64,000 nucleotides of DNA from Armatimonadota bacterium (GCA_003577165.1 QEUM01000005.1:1-64000); one strand, 5' to 3'; positions 8,277-16,910 are shown, numbered from the stretch's first letter. The notes: generated by a model from the sequence alone, not told the origin. Program-made: numbers and translations.

Positions 8277-9353
8277 ATGATGAAAACCTTCTTTTCACGT
8301 ACGTTTGTGTCTCCGCGCGCCAGCGCTTTGTCCCGTCGCATCGCGCGCTGCGTTGTCTTGGTCGTTTGCGTTACTGCCGTCGCACCGCTCTTCTCGTCGT
8401 CCTTCACGTGGATAGGGACGCTTGGAGGCAATGGGAGTAGGGCGGCAGGCGTTTCCTCTGATGGCCGAGTCGTCGTCGGCAGCAGTGCCAACGCCTTAGG
8501 TTTCGGTCGCGCATTCCGTTTGGAGAACGGAATCATGACCGATCTGGGAACGCTGGGCGGCACTTCGAGCGAGGCGCACGGCGTGTCTGCTGACGGCCGC
8601 GTCATCTTTGGAACTGCATACGACGCGGCCGGAGTTCAGTGGGGCGTCGCATGGTTCGATGGCAGGATCGTTCCGTTGGTGACTCTCGATGGGCGGCCAG
8701 CGGCGATCAACGCCGTGTCCGACGACGGCGCTGCCTTCGCGGGGGAAGGAGATCGCGTAGCATATCGGTGGGTCGGCACTTTGCCTCAGCGGATCGGCCC
8801 TGGGAATCCGCACTTTCCGTCTTCGGCAAACGGGTTGTCGGCGGACGGAAGTGTAGTTGTGGGCCAGATAAGATTCGGCGGCGGAAGCCGAGCGGCTCGA
8901 TGGGGCGAAAAGGGGCTCGAGTTGCTTCCGACCCTGGGTGGAACCGGTGCGAACGCAACAGCGGTGAGCGCGGACGGGAGCATTGTGGTCGGCAGATCGA
9001 GTCGGTTTCCTGGGGATCCTGCAAGACCTTGTCGGTGGGTGGACGGTCGTCCGGAGGATCTGGGAACGGCCGGCGAGCGAGGCGGAATTGCCTACGCCGT
9101 AAGCGCTGACGGCAGGGTAGTCGTCGGTGCGCTCTACCGGTGGAGTTCCCCAACACATGCCTTCCGCTGGACTCCGGAGCGGGGGATGGAGAACCTCAAC
9201 AGGTTGTACATGGATCGCCTGACGCGATATGGGGTGCTGGCCTGGGCACGAGACGTCTCACCGGACGGCCGGTTCATCGTGGGAACCGGCCTGCTGCATA
9301 GAAACAGCAATCTCGTGCGTGGCTACATCATCGACACCCAAGGCGGCCCCTGA
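8277..9353 (+). CDS. HAF-repeat extracellular protein (copy 2)
   Basis: A protein of about 358 aa, starting at one of two adjacent ATGs (8277 or 8280). A longer in-frame start at 8163 is less likely, because the context before 8277 (gttgggatg, then a Met-Lys-Thr N-terminus) matches that of the paralogue at 4760. After an export segment it carries the same HAF units: IGTLGG, GVSSDGRVVVG, AFR, and the distinctive FRWTPERGMENLN near the C-terminus, which corresponds to FRWTPERGMEDLT in the first copy. The last 31 bases overlap a convergent minus-strand gene. The role is unknown; the duplication is local. Confidence 0.83.
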   Translation: MMKTFFSRTFVSPRASALSRRIARCVVLVVCVTAVAPLFSSSFTWIGTLGGNGSRAAGVSSDGRVVVGSSANALGFGRAFRLENGIMTDLGTLGGTSSEAHGVSADGRVIFGTAYDAAGVQWGVAWFDGRIVPLVTLDGRPAAINAVSDDGAAFAGEGDRVAYRWVGTLPQRIGPGNPHFPSSANGLSADGSVVVGQIRFGGGSRAARWGEKGLELLPTLGGTGANATAVSADGSIVVGRSSRFPGDPARPCRWVDGRPEDLGTAGERGGIAYAVSADGRVVVGALYRWSSPTHAFRWTPERGMENLNRLYMDRLTRYGVLAWARDVSPDGRFIVGTGLLHRNSNLVRGYIIDTQGGP

Positions 9354-10021
9354 GTCAGCGCACTCGACCAGCCATCCTCTCGAATCCCGGACCCTCCAGA
9401 TTCCTTGAGGGGGACCACCTGAAAGCCGTTGATGGCCACCGGCCCCGCCCACGGGTCCTTTTCGAACACCCACCAAATCGTGTTGTTTGTCACATGAACG
9501 TCATGGATGCTGTGCGTGACTAGGTGCTCGAAATGGTTCGGCCTCATCGGCCCGGTCACCACTTGAAATTCAGAACCCGAGACCGATATCTTGACGGGGA
9601 TGCGGACACGCATCGGGCTGGCCGCATACGTGTAGACGCGATACCAACCGTTCCGAACGCCAGTTACTTTGAACTCGGCGCGAGGCAAGAACATCCGGTT
9701 GTAGTCGTTCATAAGGCGCCGATAATCCCCCAAGTTGTACGGGTCGTTGTAGTAGAATCCGGCCCCGGACATCCCATAGCCGACATACATCACGTCTTGA
9801 AGAACGAGGTCTGTTCCCACGAGACGTTGCGTCACATTCCCGCGCATGGGCACGGCGTTCCACGGACCGGGCTGCCCGGCCGCTCCCGCGAACCAAATGT
9901 TCGGGGCGCCACCACCCAACTCGAAGGGTCCTCCGATACAATCGAAATCGACATTCCATCCTGCCCACCCTACGCCCTGTGAGGCCAGGGCCGTTGAGAT
10001 GGCAAGCGACAAGAGCACCAT
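9323..10021 (-). CDS. secreted protein, unknown
   Basis: A 232-aa protein with signal peptide MVLLSLAISTALAS. AGGAGG lies nine bases before the ATG at 10021 and directly against another in-frame ATG at 10030, so 10021 is the better start. The mature part is rich in Gly, aromatic and beta-type segments (GWNVDFDCIGGPFELGGG, MYVGYGMSGAGFYYNDP) and may be a beta-sandwich or carbohydrate-binding-like domain (GWYRVYTYAAS); no specific family is evident. Its 3-prime end overlaps the plus-strand HAF gene by 31 bases. Confidence 0.6.
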   Translation of the reverse strand: MVLLSLAISTALASQGVGWAGWNVDFDCIGGPFELGGGAPNIWFAGAAGQPGPWNAVPMRGNVTQRLVGTDLVLQDVMYVGYGMSGAGFYYNDPYNLGDYRRLMNDYNRMFLPRAEFKVTGVRNGWYRVYTYAASPMRVRIPVKISVSGSEFQVVTGPMRPNHFEHLVTHSIHDVHVTNNTIWWVFEKDPWAGPVAINGFQVVPLKESGGSGIREDGWSSALTQGPPWVSMM

Positions 10022-10370
10022 TGCTTCCATCCTCCTTTTCGGCCGCGCTTGCCTACCCCGGCGGCAGGAGGCCCCGGTCCCCCGGGGCGCGACTCGATGC
10101 CATTGAGTCCGACGACTATCAGCGCACTTCGGTTCCGCATCCGGCTTCTGCCGGTTTCCGATGAGTCGTTGCCATCGGGAGAGCGCGGTCGAACGCGTGT
10201 CGTAGGCCCGCGGTGGCGTCGTGGTCTTAACTGTCGCCTGCGCAAGCGTCACGTCCAGGCGCAAGCATGCGAGTCATATTCACACCCCTGGGAAGGGGAT
10301 TCGAGGCGAGCGACGATTGCAGGGCCTCGCCCCGATCGCAAGGGCACGCGCGTGTGGGCCGCAAGTCCGA
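10022..10370. other. 349-bp intergenic region
   Basis: No convincing gene is visible between the secreted-protein start and the hydrolase stop. It contains a 7-bp GC hairpin (10071-10077 with 10082-10088) within the probable 5-prime leader of the 9323-10021 gene, and a small hairpin (10285-10289 with 10294-10298) that could lie near the 3-prime end of the hydrolase transcript. No promoter consensus stands out. Confidence 0.5.
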
Positions 10371-11189
10371 TCAGATGTCGGCGACGGGATGCTTGACCGG
10401 TCGGCCTTTGTCGTCGAACGACACGGTTGCCGCTGCAACATCGGGATCGTGTTGAAATACGACGAGCCAGCGGCCCGCGACCGCTCGCTCGAGAAACTCG
10501 CGCTTCTCGTTCACGCCGCGCTCCGCACACATGTCGTAGCCCATCGTGAAGTGCTGCGGAAGGTGATGCGAAGTGGGGCAGAGGTCGCTCGGGAAGGCGA
10601 TTGTCAGCCCAGCGTCCGTTACCTCCACCCACTGGAGGCCGAGCGTGTGCCCGCTGGCTTGGTGAACGAAGACACCTGGCCAGACTTCATTCGCGTCGTC
10701 GGTTAGGCACAGGTCAACTTCGGTCAGGACGTCCACGTTCTCCGCCAGGTAACTCGCGCGCTCTCGAATGTTCGGGTTCTTGGCGTTCTCCAAGTTCGCA
10801 CGGGAAACGTAGTGCCGCGCGTCCGGGTAGTTAGGAACGAGCCTCCCTGTCGAGTCCCGGCTGGAAACTCCGCCTGCGTGGTCGAAGTGGAGGTGAGTGA
10901 GCAGCACGTCCGTCACGCCGGGAACTGGAACATAGGGATCCGCCGGGATTGCGAAGATGTCCCGCTGCTTTTCCGGCCACTTGTCGCCGCAGCCCACGTC
11001 CACCAGCAGCCGCCTGCCCGATTCGTCCTCGACGATCAGCGAGCGGGTGGCCATCCGAATCCGGTTCCTCTCATCCGGTTCCGTCCAGGTGGCCCAGAGC
11101 GGCTTGGGCACCGATCCGAACATCGCCCCGCCGTCCAGTCGGAACGGGCCGTGATTGTGGAGGCTCACTCTGTATCGGCCGATCTGCAT
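10371..11189 (-). CDS. MBL-fold metallo-hydrolase
   Basis: A 272-aa protein from the ATG at 11189 (MQIGRYRVSLHNHG). The metallo-beta-lactamase-fold signature THLHFDHAGG is present, followed by a later His in ASGHTLGLQWVE and a C-terminal His in FQHDPDV, completing the usual two-metal ligand set. DVGCGDKWPEK precedes the HxHxDH loop, as in AHL-lactonase and other quorum-quenching-like members, but those activities cannot be assigned from motifs alone. It is divergent from the predicted selenoprotein gene, with 102 bp between their starts. No clear Shine-Dalgarno sequence is present. Confidence 0.82.
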   Translation of the reverse strand: MQIGRYRVSLHNHGPFRLDGGAMFGSVPKPLWATWTEPDERNRIRMATRSLIVEDESGRRLLVDVGCGDKWPEKQRDIFAIPADPYVPVPGVTDVLLTHLHFDHAGGVSSRDSTGRLVPNYPDARHYVSRANLENAKNPNIRERASYLAENVDVLTEVDLCLTDDANEVWPGVFVHQASGHTLGLQWVEVTDAGLTIAFPSDLCPTSHHLPQHFTMGYDMCAERGVNEKREFLERAVAGRWLVVFQHDPDVAAATVSFDDKGRPVKHPVADI

Positions 11190-11291
11190 CGGCCCAGTTT
11201 GCCCGAAACGGGGGACGCCCTCGGCGCACGCAGGGCAGGGAGGGCCTCGGCGCGAGCGGGTACCCTCAGCGGTTACGAGGTGATCGCTCAC

Positions 11292-12614
11292 ATGAAACAA
11301 GCAATCCGCTTGGTGGCGGTGTTGGCCGCTGCCGCATGTGCGCTTGCGTCCCTCGCACAGGGCAAGGACCCGGCTGAAGTCCTCAAGGACATCGCAGCGC
11401 TCCGCACCAAGCGCGCATCCGAGGCGCGCGAGGCGAACAAGCCGTTGGACGTCAACGGACTGAACGCGGAAATCAAAGCGATGGCGCTCGAGGCGACCGC
11501 CGGAGTCGACCCTGCCAAAGTGGACGCTGCGCAAGCATACGACTGGGCGCAGGTGTTCTCCTATGCCGGCAAGCATAAGGAGACCTGCGACCTCTGCGCG
11601 AAGTTCGTCGCATCCAATCCTGCGCCGGAACGCAAGTTCTCGGCCCAGATGTTGATGCTGACTTCCTGCAACGAACTCGGCGAAGGGGAGATGATCTTGA
11701 TGGCTCTGCCCGACGTCGTGCTTCCGAATTGGTCTGCCAGCCAGCAACTGTTGCGCGCGACTCTGAGCCAATACGCGGGGACGATCCTTGTGGACAAGGG
11801 TCTCGACGCGGCACTGAAGGCTATCGACGACGTTGCGAGCCGGGTCCAGTACGAGTCGCCCGAGGACTACGCGAACCGAGTTTTCGCGGCGACGAAGGCG
11901 AGGAATCCGAAGAATCCGGACGGCACTCCACAGACCGATGAGCAGATTCGAGCCACGCTCCTGACTCAGGGAAAGGGCATCAACGATTCGCTGAAGTTCT
12001 CAGTCGTATCGAAGAAGGCTTCTCTCCTATCGGAGGGGGGGCGCAAGAGCACAGCCGTCGCGCTTCTCGATAGTTACATCGCGGAAGTCGGCGCGGACAG
12101 CGCTTACGGCAAGCGTGCTTCGACCACCCGAACGCAGCTGACAATCGTAGGTGCAGTAGCGCCGGAACTCGTTTACGATCGCAAGATCGGAGAGTTCCCG
12201 GGCCTCCAGGCCTGGCGAGGCAAAGTCGTTATCGTTGATTTCACCGCACACTGGTGAGGGTTCTGTCAAATGTCCGTTCCGGACATGAAGCAGCTGTACG
12301 CTGACTTACACGACAAAGGACTCGAAATCGTAGCGGTAACCTCGTATTACGGCTTTTACAAAGACCAGCGCGACATCAAGCCCGATCAGGAATTCGAATT
12401 CATGAAGGGCTTCGTCAAGGAGAAGGAAGAGCCGTGGCCGTTCGTCTTTGGTGATCGCACCACGAATCACTCTGCCTACGGCGTGAGCGGAATCCCGCAC
12501 TGGGCCGTTCTCGACCGAGACGGAAAGGTGGCTTTCATCAACATCGGATACTCTGCGGACCTCTTCAAGGCGTTCCGCAAGAAGGTGGAGGACCTGGTAA
12601 ACAAGAAGCCATAG
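11292..12614 (+). CDS. TlpA-like thioredoxin-fold selenoprotein (Sec at UGA 12255-12257)
   Basis: Read through the in-frame UGA this is a 440-aa exported protein. Residues 1-23 are a signal peptide (MKQAIRLVAVLAAAACALAS). Residues of about 24-300 are a helical, TPR-like region, and about 300-440 a thioredoxin fold. The motif reads VDFTAHW-UGA-GFCQ: the UGA (residue 322) occupies the first Cys of WCxxC and Cys325 is retained. Downstream come the helix VPDMKQLYADL, the strand LEIVAVTSYYG, and the cis-Pro loop GVSGIPHWAVLDRDGK (Pro402). The start has GAGGTG upstream. A strong terminator follows 20 bp after the stop. A SECIS-like hairpin lies just after the UGA. UGA is a normal stop elsewhere in the window. 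The alternative is a nonsense mutation with re-initiation at ATG 12270 (GAGGG lies 9 nt before it), but that product would lack the first strands and one active-site residue. No sel genes are in this window. Confidence 0.82.
12255..12293 (+). promoter_or_regulatory. candidate bacterial SECIS element
   Basis: After the UGA (12255-12257) comes an 18-nt spacer to the apical loop. The upper stem is 12270-12275 (ATGTCC) with 12281-12286 (GGACAT), perfectly paired. The loop GTTCC begins with G, as in the bacterial SECIS consensus where a G is required in the first two loop positions. A symmetric 4x4 internal loop and a 3-bp lower stem (12263-12265 with 12291-12293) extend it. G12276 and C12280 could also pair, leaving a TTC loop. 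Spacing falls in the accepted window of about 16-37 nt. No folding energy was computed. Confidence 0.7.
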
Positions 12615-12633
12615 ATCCGACGCTGGCCGAACG

Positions 12634-12674
12634 GAAATCGGGGCATTCCATTGCGGTGCCCCGATTTCTTTTTT
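12634..12674 (+). terminator. strong intrinsic terminator
   Basis: A perfect 12-bp stem (12634-12645 with 12657-12668), an 11-nt loop, and then TTTTTT (12669-12674). It begins 20 bp after the TAA at 12612-12614. Its position shows that transcription is meant to continue through the UGA at 12255 to the downstream stop. Confidence 0.9.
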
Positions 12675-12830
12675 GTGTGCGGGCGAATTCCGCGGGGAAC
12701 AAAGTGCGGCAAAACTCCAAATATTGGGGAGGCCGTGAGCGAACCCGTGGGAAGATACGTCCGTCAGAAATCGCAGGAATCGTAAAGGCCTTTCGATCCC
12801 GGATATTCATATGCGCACAGGAGGATATCC

Positions 12831-13232
12831 ATGACGAAGAGGTTACTGGCGCTCGCGGCTTGTGCTGTGGTCGCCGCATGCAATCCGATGGACCCCATCG
12901 GAGATCTCGGAGGACGCGTCGGCACGTGGACCGGTGCTTGGTCTCTCTCTCGCAATCCAGAACTGCTATCCGTTCAGTTGACAATTGAAGCGGACGGCAC
13001 AGTAACGGGGACCATCCGCAACGCGACGACGAACGTCAACGGAGTCATCAACGCACACATGTCGGCATCCGGTCAATTCGATGGAACCCTGGATTTCGAA
13101 ACCGGCGCCGACTTCACTGTGAACGGTACGGCGAACGTCGCGCCGAATGACCATCTGATCGGCAACTTCGTGCAAGTCGATCAGCAAACGACGACAATGG
13201 TGACAGGTACGTTCGACTTGACGAGGATGTAG
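12831..13232 (+). CDS. small lipoprotein, unknown
   Basis: A 133-aa protein with a lipoprotein signal: MTKRLLALAACAVVAAC with a lipobox ending at about Cys17. The mature region is beta-rich and polar (LTIEADGTVTGTI, GQFDGTLDFETGADFTV), typical of small beta-barrel or lipocalin-like surface lipoproteins, with no recognisable catalytic motif. A good ribosome-binding site (CAGGAGG) precedes the ATG. It lies between two terminators, so it forms its own transcription unit. Confidence 0.75.
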   Translation: MTKRLLALAACAVVAACNPMDPIGDLGGRVGTWTGAWSLSRNPELLSVQLTIEADGTVTGTIRNATTNVNGVINAHMSASGQFDGTLDFETGADFTVNGTANVAPNDHLIGNFVQVDQQTTTMVTGTFDLTRM

Positions 13233-13256
13233 AGTGTCCTCCTCCTGATACCGGTA

Positions 13257-13276
13257 GGGGTGGCTTTAGCCACCCC
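13257..13276. terminator. bidirectional hairpin terminator
   Basis: GGGGTGGCT (13257-13265) pairs with AGCCACCCC (13268-13276), 9 bp with a minimal loop. It lies 25 bp after the lipoprotein stop and between two convergent genes. Only a weak T-rich stretch follows on the plus strand. Confidence 0.65.
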
Positions 13277-13352
13277 TTCATAACTCTTTGCCACTCCCCA
13301 GACCAGAGGCCGCCCGCTCGATGGTGAGCCGGGCGACAGTGAAAGCCGGGGA

Positions 13353-14033
13353 CTAACCGCCGTGTGTTCGGAGCCAGATCTGGGCCATCCGGCCGCTCGG
13401 CGAATCCGGGGCGACTGAATACGCGGCCTGATAGTGCTCCCTGGCTAACTCGATGATGCCCGCCTTTTCGAGCGCGGCCGCCATCGCGACCTCCCAGTCG
13501 GCCCTTCGCGGCGCCTCTAGGGCGGCAAACTTGTCGCCGAATAGCCTTCGTGCGATGGCGAGCGTGTTTGCAGCCTCTCGGTAGAGGTTCGCGTCGGCCG
13601 GCAGTCCGGCGAGAACGAAGCCGGCATCGAAGCAGAAGTCTCCGTCCCTCGCGCCCATGGGCAGCGATTCGGTCATCGCCCTACGGCCTTCGTCGATCCG
13701 ACGCTTTCTCGTCACGGGATCTCGGGTGTCGAAAGCCTCCTTGTATCGCAGGAATCCGTAGGCGAACCTGGCCCTCGGGTTCAGTTCGTTGGAGCCTGCG
13801 AGGCGCTCGGCCGCAGGCTTGCCGTGCTTGTGGGCCTCGGGATCGCCTTGCACCGACCGCATGACGAGAACCCAAACAAGGCGCACCTGCTGGTCGTAAG
13901 TGTCGCCGCCCTGTTGTGCGAGTTGCCGGATCTGCTCGGCGATCTCGGCATTCGTTCTCAGGTCGTCGGTGGCTTGCGGCAGTCCTGCGGCCGCAATCAG
14001 CATACAGGCGATGGTGGTGGCAATCCTTTTCAT
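13353..14033 (-). CDS. secreted helical-repeat (TPR-like) protein
   Basis: A 226-aa protein starting at ATG 14033 with a signal peptide (MKRIATTIACMLIAAAG). The rest is alpha-helical with TPR-like spacing (RFAYGFLRYKEAF, ANLYREAANTLAIARRLFG, WEVAMAAALEKAGIIELAREHYQAAYSVAPDSP). No catalytic residues are evident; it probably mediates protein contacts in the periplasm. No Shine-Dalgarno sequence is seen. It is divergent from the Asp-box protein at 14192, with 158 bp between them. Confidence 0.65.
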   Translation of the reverse strand: MKRIATTIACMLIAAAGLPQATDDLRTNAEIAEQIRQLAQQGGDTYDQQVRLVWVLVMRSVQGDPEAHKHGKPAAERLAGSNELNPRARFAYGFLRYKEAFDTRDPVTRKRRIDEGRRAMTESLPMGARDGDFCFDAGFVLAGLPADANLYREAANTLAIARRLFGDKFAALEAPRRADWEVAMAAALEKAGIIELAREHYQAAYSVAPDSPSGRMAQIWLRTHGG

Positions 14034-14191
14034 GTTCGCTATGTATTGGGACGGAGATATCGGCCTCATTGCTTCCGCACGCAACTTTACCGGCCCGTCC
14101 GGCAGTATTGGACCAGGAGGGACCGGCCCGAGTGTCGAACTTTGCGCAGGGGCTACGGCTCCCTTTCGAACGTTCAGAGGAGGGTTTAGAC

Positions 14192-16855
14192 ATGCGTGAG
14201 TTCTCGCGCGCCGCACTTGGCGGCATCGTGGCGTCGGTCTTTTTGGCTGCGCCACTCTCGAGTTGGGCCCAGGCCAGCACGAGTGACATCCTGCAGGAGT
14301 TGAGATTCCGGAGTGTCGGTCCGGCGGTCATGAGCGGCCGCATCGCCGACCTCGAAGTAGATCCCAAACGTCCTGCGACCATCTACGTCGCCACGGCATC
14401 GGGAGGCGTCTGGAAGTCCACATCCGGTGGGGTCAACTGGACCCCCATCTTCGACTCGATGGACTCGGCCTCAATCGGAGATGTCACGGTTTCGTCGGCG
14501 GATTCCAACATCATCTGGGTCGGCGCGGGCGAGTCGAACAACCGGAACAGTTCTGCGTGGGGAAGGGGAGTGTACAAGTCCGCCGACGCCGGAGCGACGT
14601 GGACGAAGATGGGCCTCGAAAGCACGCAGCAGATCGCGAGGATCGTCACGCATCCGAAGGACCCGAACATCGTCTGGGTAGCCGCTCTCGGCGCGCTCTG
14701 GGGGCCGAATGAGGACCGCGGCGTGTACCGAACCGAAGACGGAGGGAAGACCTGGACAAAGGTCCTCTACACAGACGAGAACACCGGAGCGATCGACCTT
14801 GTGATCGATCCGAAGAACGCAAACGTGCTTTACGCTGCCATGTACGAGCGCCGTCGCTACCCGTACACGTTCCGCAGCGGCGGTCCGAACGGAGGCATCT
14901 TCAAGAGCACCGATGGAGGCAAGAAGTGGGAGAAACTCGGTGGGGGTCTTCCGACCGGACAAACGGGACGAATCGGCCTGACGATCTACCCGCAAAACCC
15001 GAAGATCGTGTACGCCATCATGGAGGCGGAGCGGGGCGAGAAGCCGGAAGACAACAAGAACGGCGTGTATCGCTCGGATGATGCAGGGAAGACCTGGAAG
15101 AAGGGCGGGACGTTCAACACGCGCCCGTTCTACTACCACGAGATACTCGTGGATCCGAACGACGACAAGCACCTGCTTGGCGTCTCGACGTCGCTGATGG
15201 AGTCCAAGGATGCGGGTGCAACCTGGCGCTCAGTTCGAATCAGCGTCCACGTTGACTTCCACGCGCTCTGGATCAATCCGAACAACTCCGAACACTGGAT
15301 GACCGGTTCGGATGGCGGCGTGGCCGTCACCTATGACGGAGGCGCATCCTGGCGACATATGGCGAACATTTGCGTCGCACAGTTCTACGCTGTGTGCTAC
15401 GACATGGCATATCCGTACCACGTTTACGGCGGTCTGCAGGACAACGGAAGTTGGGGCGGCCCGTCGAGGTCTCGAAGCAATCGAGGCATCGGCAACTACG
15501 AGTGGTACAACGTCGGCGGCGGAGACGGCTTCCACGTCCAGGTCAACTGGGAAGACAACGTAACGGTCTACAGTGAGAGCCAGGGCGGGAACATCCAGCG
15601 ATACAACAAGAAGACGGGCCAGTCTTCGTTCATCCGCGGAAGTCTCCCGCGGCCGGCGGAAGGGCAGAGGTTCCGATTTAACTGGTCGTCACCGATCGTC
15701 ATGAGCCCGCATAACCCGAAGGTAGTTTGGTTTGCCGGCAATGTGCTATTCAAGACCGTAGATGGTGGTGACTCCTGGAAGGCTGTCAGCCCGGACCTGA
15801 CGACAAACGACCCCGAAAAGCAGAAGCCCATGGGCGGTCTCTCGCCGGAGAACACGGGAGCGGAGACTCACTGCACCATCATCACGGTCGCCGAGTCGCC
15901 CCTTCGCCCCGACACTGTGTGGGTCGGTACGGATGACGGCATGGTTCAGCTGACCGAGAACGGTGGAGTTGAATGGAAGAACGTGACGGCCAACATCCAG
16001 GATCTGCCGAAGGGCACGTGGTGCAGCCGCGTTACGGCGAGCAAATTCAAACTCGAACGCGCGTACGCCACATTTGACGGACACAGGTCGAACGACATGA
16101 ACGCCTACGTGTACGTCACGGAAGACTTCGGCCAAACATGGAAGAGCCTCCGAGGCAACCTTCCTGCCGAGTCGGTCTACGTGATTAAGGAAGACCTCGC
16201 AAACGAGAACGTCCTGTACGTCGGAACCGAGTTCGGCCTTTACGTCTCGCTCGACCGAGGGACCACGTGGACTGCATGGAAGAGCGGTCTGCCTCCCGTC
16301 GCGGTCCACGACATCGTTCTGCACCCCCGAGAGCGGGAGATTATTCTCGGCACTCACGGACGAGGCATCTGGATCGCGCCCGCGGACCCGCTTCAGGAAT
16401 TGACCGGCGAGGTTCAACTCAAGAACGCGCACCTATTCGATCCCGTGACCGCAGTTCAGTGGGTACGTGATCCAACGGGCGGCTATGGGGACGGCGAGGG
16501 TTGGTTCTTCGGTCAGAACCCGCCGCCCGGCGCGCGACTCGCGTACTACCTGGGCAAGGCCGCCGAAGAGGTCAAAGTCGAGATCCTCTCGGCTGACGGC
16601 GCCGTGATCTACACCTTCGCGACAGCTCCCGGCACGGCAGGCACTCACGTCCTCTATTGGCCGTTCCGAGTTGACGCGCCGGGTGGCGGACAGCCAGGAG
16701 GCGCGGGCGGAGGCGGCGGTCGAGGCGGTGGCGGCGGCGGACAGCGTGCCGGGCGCCTTGTCGATCCTGGAACCTACGGAGTCCGACTCACCGTCAAGGG
16801 CGAAGAACCGGTCACGAAGAAACTCGTGGTGATCGCAGACCCCATCTCAAAGTAA
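14192..16855 (+). CDS. secreted Asp-box (BNR/VPS10-like) beta-propeller protein
   Basis: An 887-aa protein from ATG 14192 (ribosome-binding site AGAGGAGGG) with a signal peptide ending near SSWAQA. It carries at least ten Asp-box motifs of the S/T-x-D-x-G-x-T-W type (KSTSGGVNW, RTEDGGKTW, KSTDGGKKW, RSDDAGKTW, ESKDAGATW, VTYDGGASW, KTVDGGDSW, VTEDFGQTW, VSLDRGTTW), indicating one or two sialidase/sortilin-like propellers. Near the C-terminus a beta-sandwich-like segment is interrupted by a low-complexity Gly-rich tract (about 16680-16745). Family members are usually annotated as exo-alpha-sialidase-like or glycosyl-hydrolase-like, but the sialidase Arg triad cannot be confirmed by eye; activity is unknown. 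Confidence 0.85.
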   Translation: MREFSRAALGGIVASVFLAAPLSSWAQASTSDILQELRFRSVGPAVMSGRIADLEVDPKRPATIYVATASGGVWKSTSGGVNWTPIFDSMDSASIGDVTVSSADSNIIWVGAGESNNRNSSAWGRGVYKSADAGATWTKMGLESTQQIARIVTHPKDPNIVWVAALGALWGPNEDRGVYRTEDGGKTWTKVLYTDENTGAIDLVIDPKNANVLYAAMYERRRYPYTFRSGGPNGGIFKSTDGGKKWEKLGGGLPTGQTGRIGLTIYPQNPKIVYAIMEAERGEKPEDNKNGVYRSDDAGKTWKKGGTFNTRPFYYHEILVDPNDDKHLLGVSTSLMESKDAGATWRSVRISVHVDFHALWINPNNSEHWMTGSDGGVAVTYDGGASWRHMANICVAQFYAVCYDMAYPYHVYGGLQDNGSWGGPSRSRSNRGIGNYEWYNVGGGDGFHVQVNWEDNVTVYSESQGGNIQRYNKKTGQSSFIRGSLPRPAEGQRFRFNWSSPIVMSPHNPKVVWFAGNVLFKTVDGGDSWKAVSPDLTTNDPEKQKPMGGLSPENTGAETHCTIITVAESPLRPDTVWVGTDDGMVQLTENGGVEWKNVTANIQDLPKGTWCSRVTASKFKLERAYATFDGHRSNDMNAYVYVTEDFGQTWKSLRGNLPAESVYVIKEDLANENVLYVGTEFGLYVSLDRGTTWTAWKSGLPPVAVHDIVLHPREREIILGTHGRGIWIAPADPLQELTGEVQLKNAHLFDPVTAVQWVRDPTGGYGDGEGWFFGQNPPPGARLAYYLGKAAEEVKVEILSADGAVIYTFATAPGTAGTHVLYWPFRVDAPGGGQPGGAGGGGGRGGGGGGQRAGRLVDPGTYGVRLTVKGEEPVTKKLVVIADPISK

Positions 16856-16876
16856 GAGCACCGTAATGGTGGAGAA

Positions 16877-16910
16877 GGCGGGCTAAGAGATCTGGCCCGC
16901 CTTTCTCTTT
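16877..16910 (+). terminator. intrinsic terminator
   Basis: GGCGGGC (16877-16883) pairs with GCCCGCC (16895-16901), followed by TTTCTCTTT. It begins 21 bp after the stop codon of the Asp-box gene. Confidence 0.8.

Noticed and set aside
12270-12614. Separate 114-aa gene starting at ATG 12270, with GAGGG nine bases upstream
   Set aside because: The product would begin after the first strands and the first active-site residue of a thioredoxin fold, and the reading frame is continuous with the upstream gene apart from a single UGA at the Cys position. Read-through as Sec explains more; re-initiation remains a fallback.
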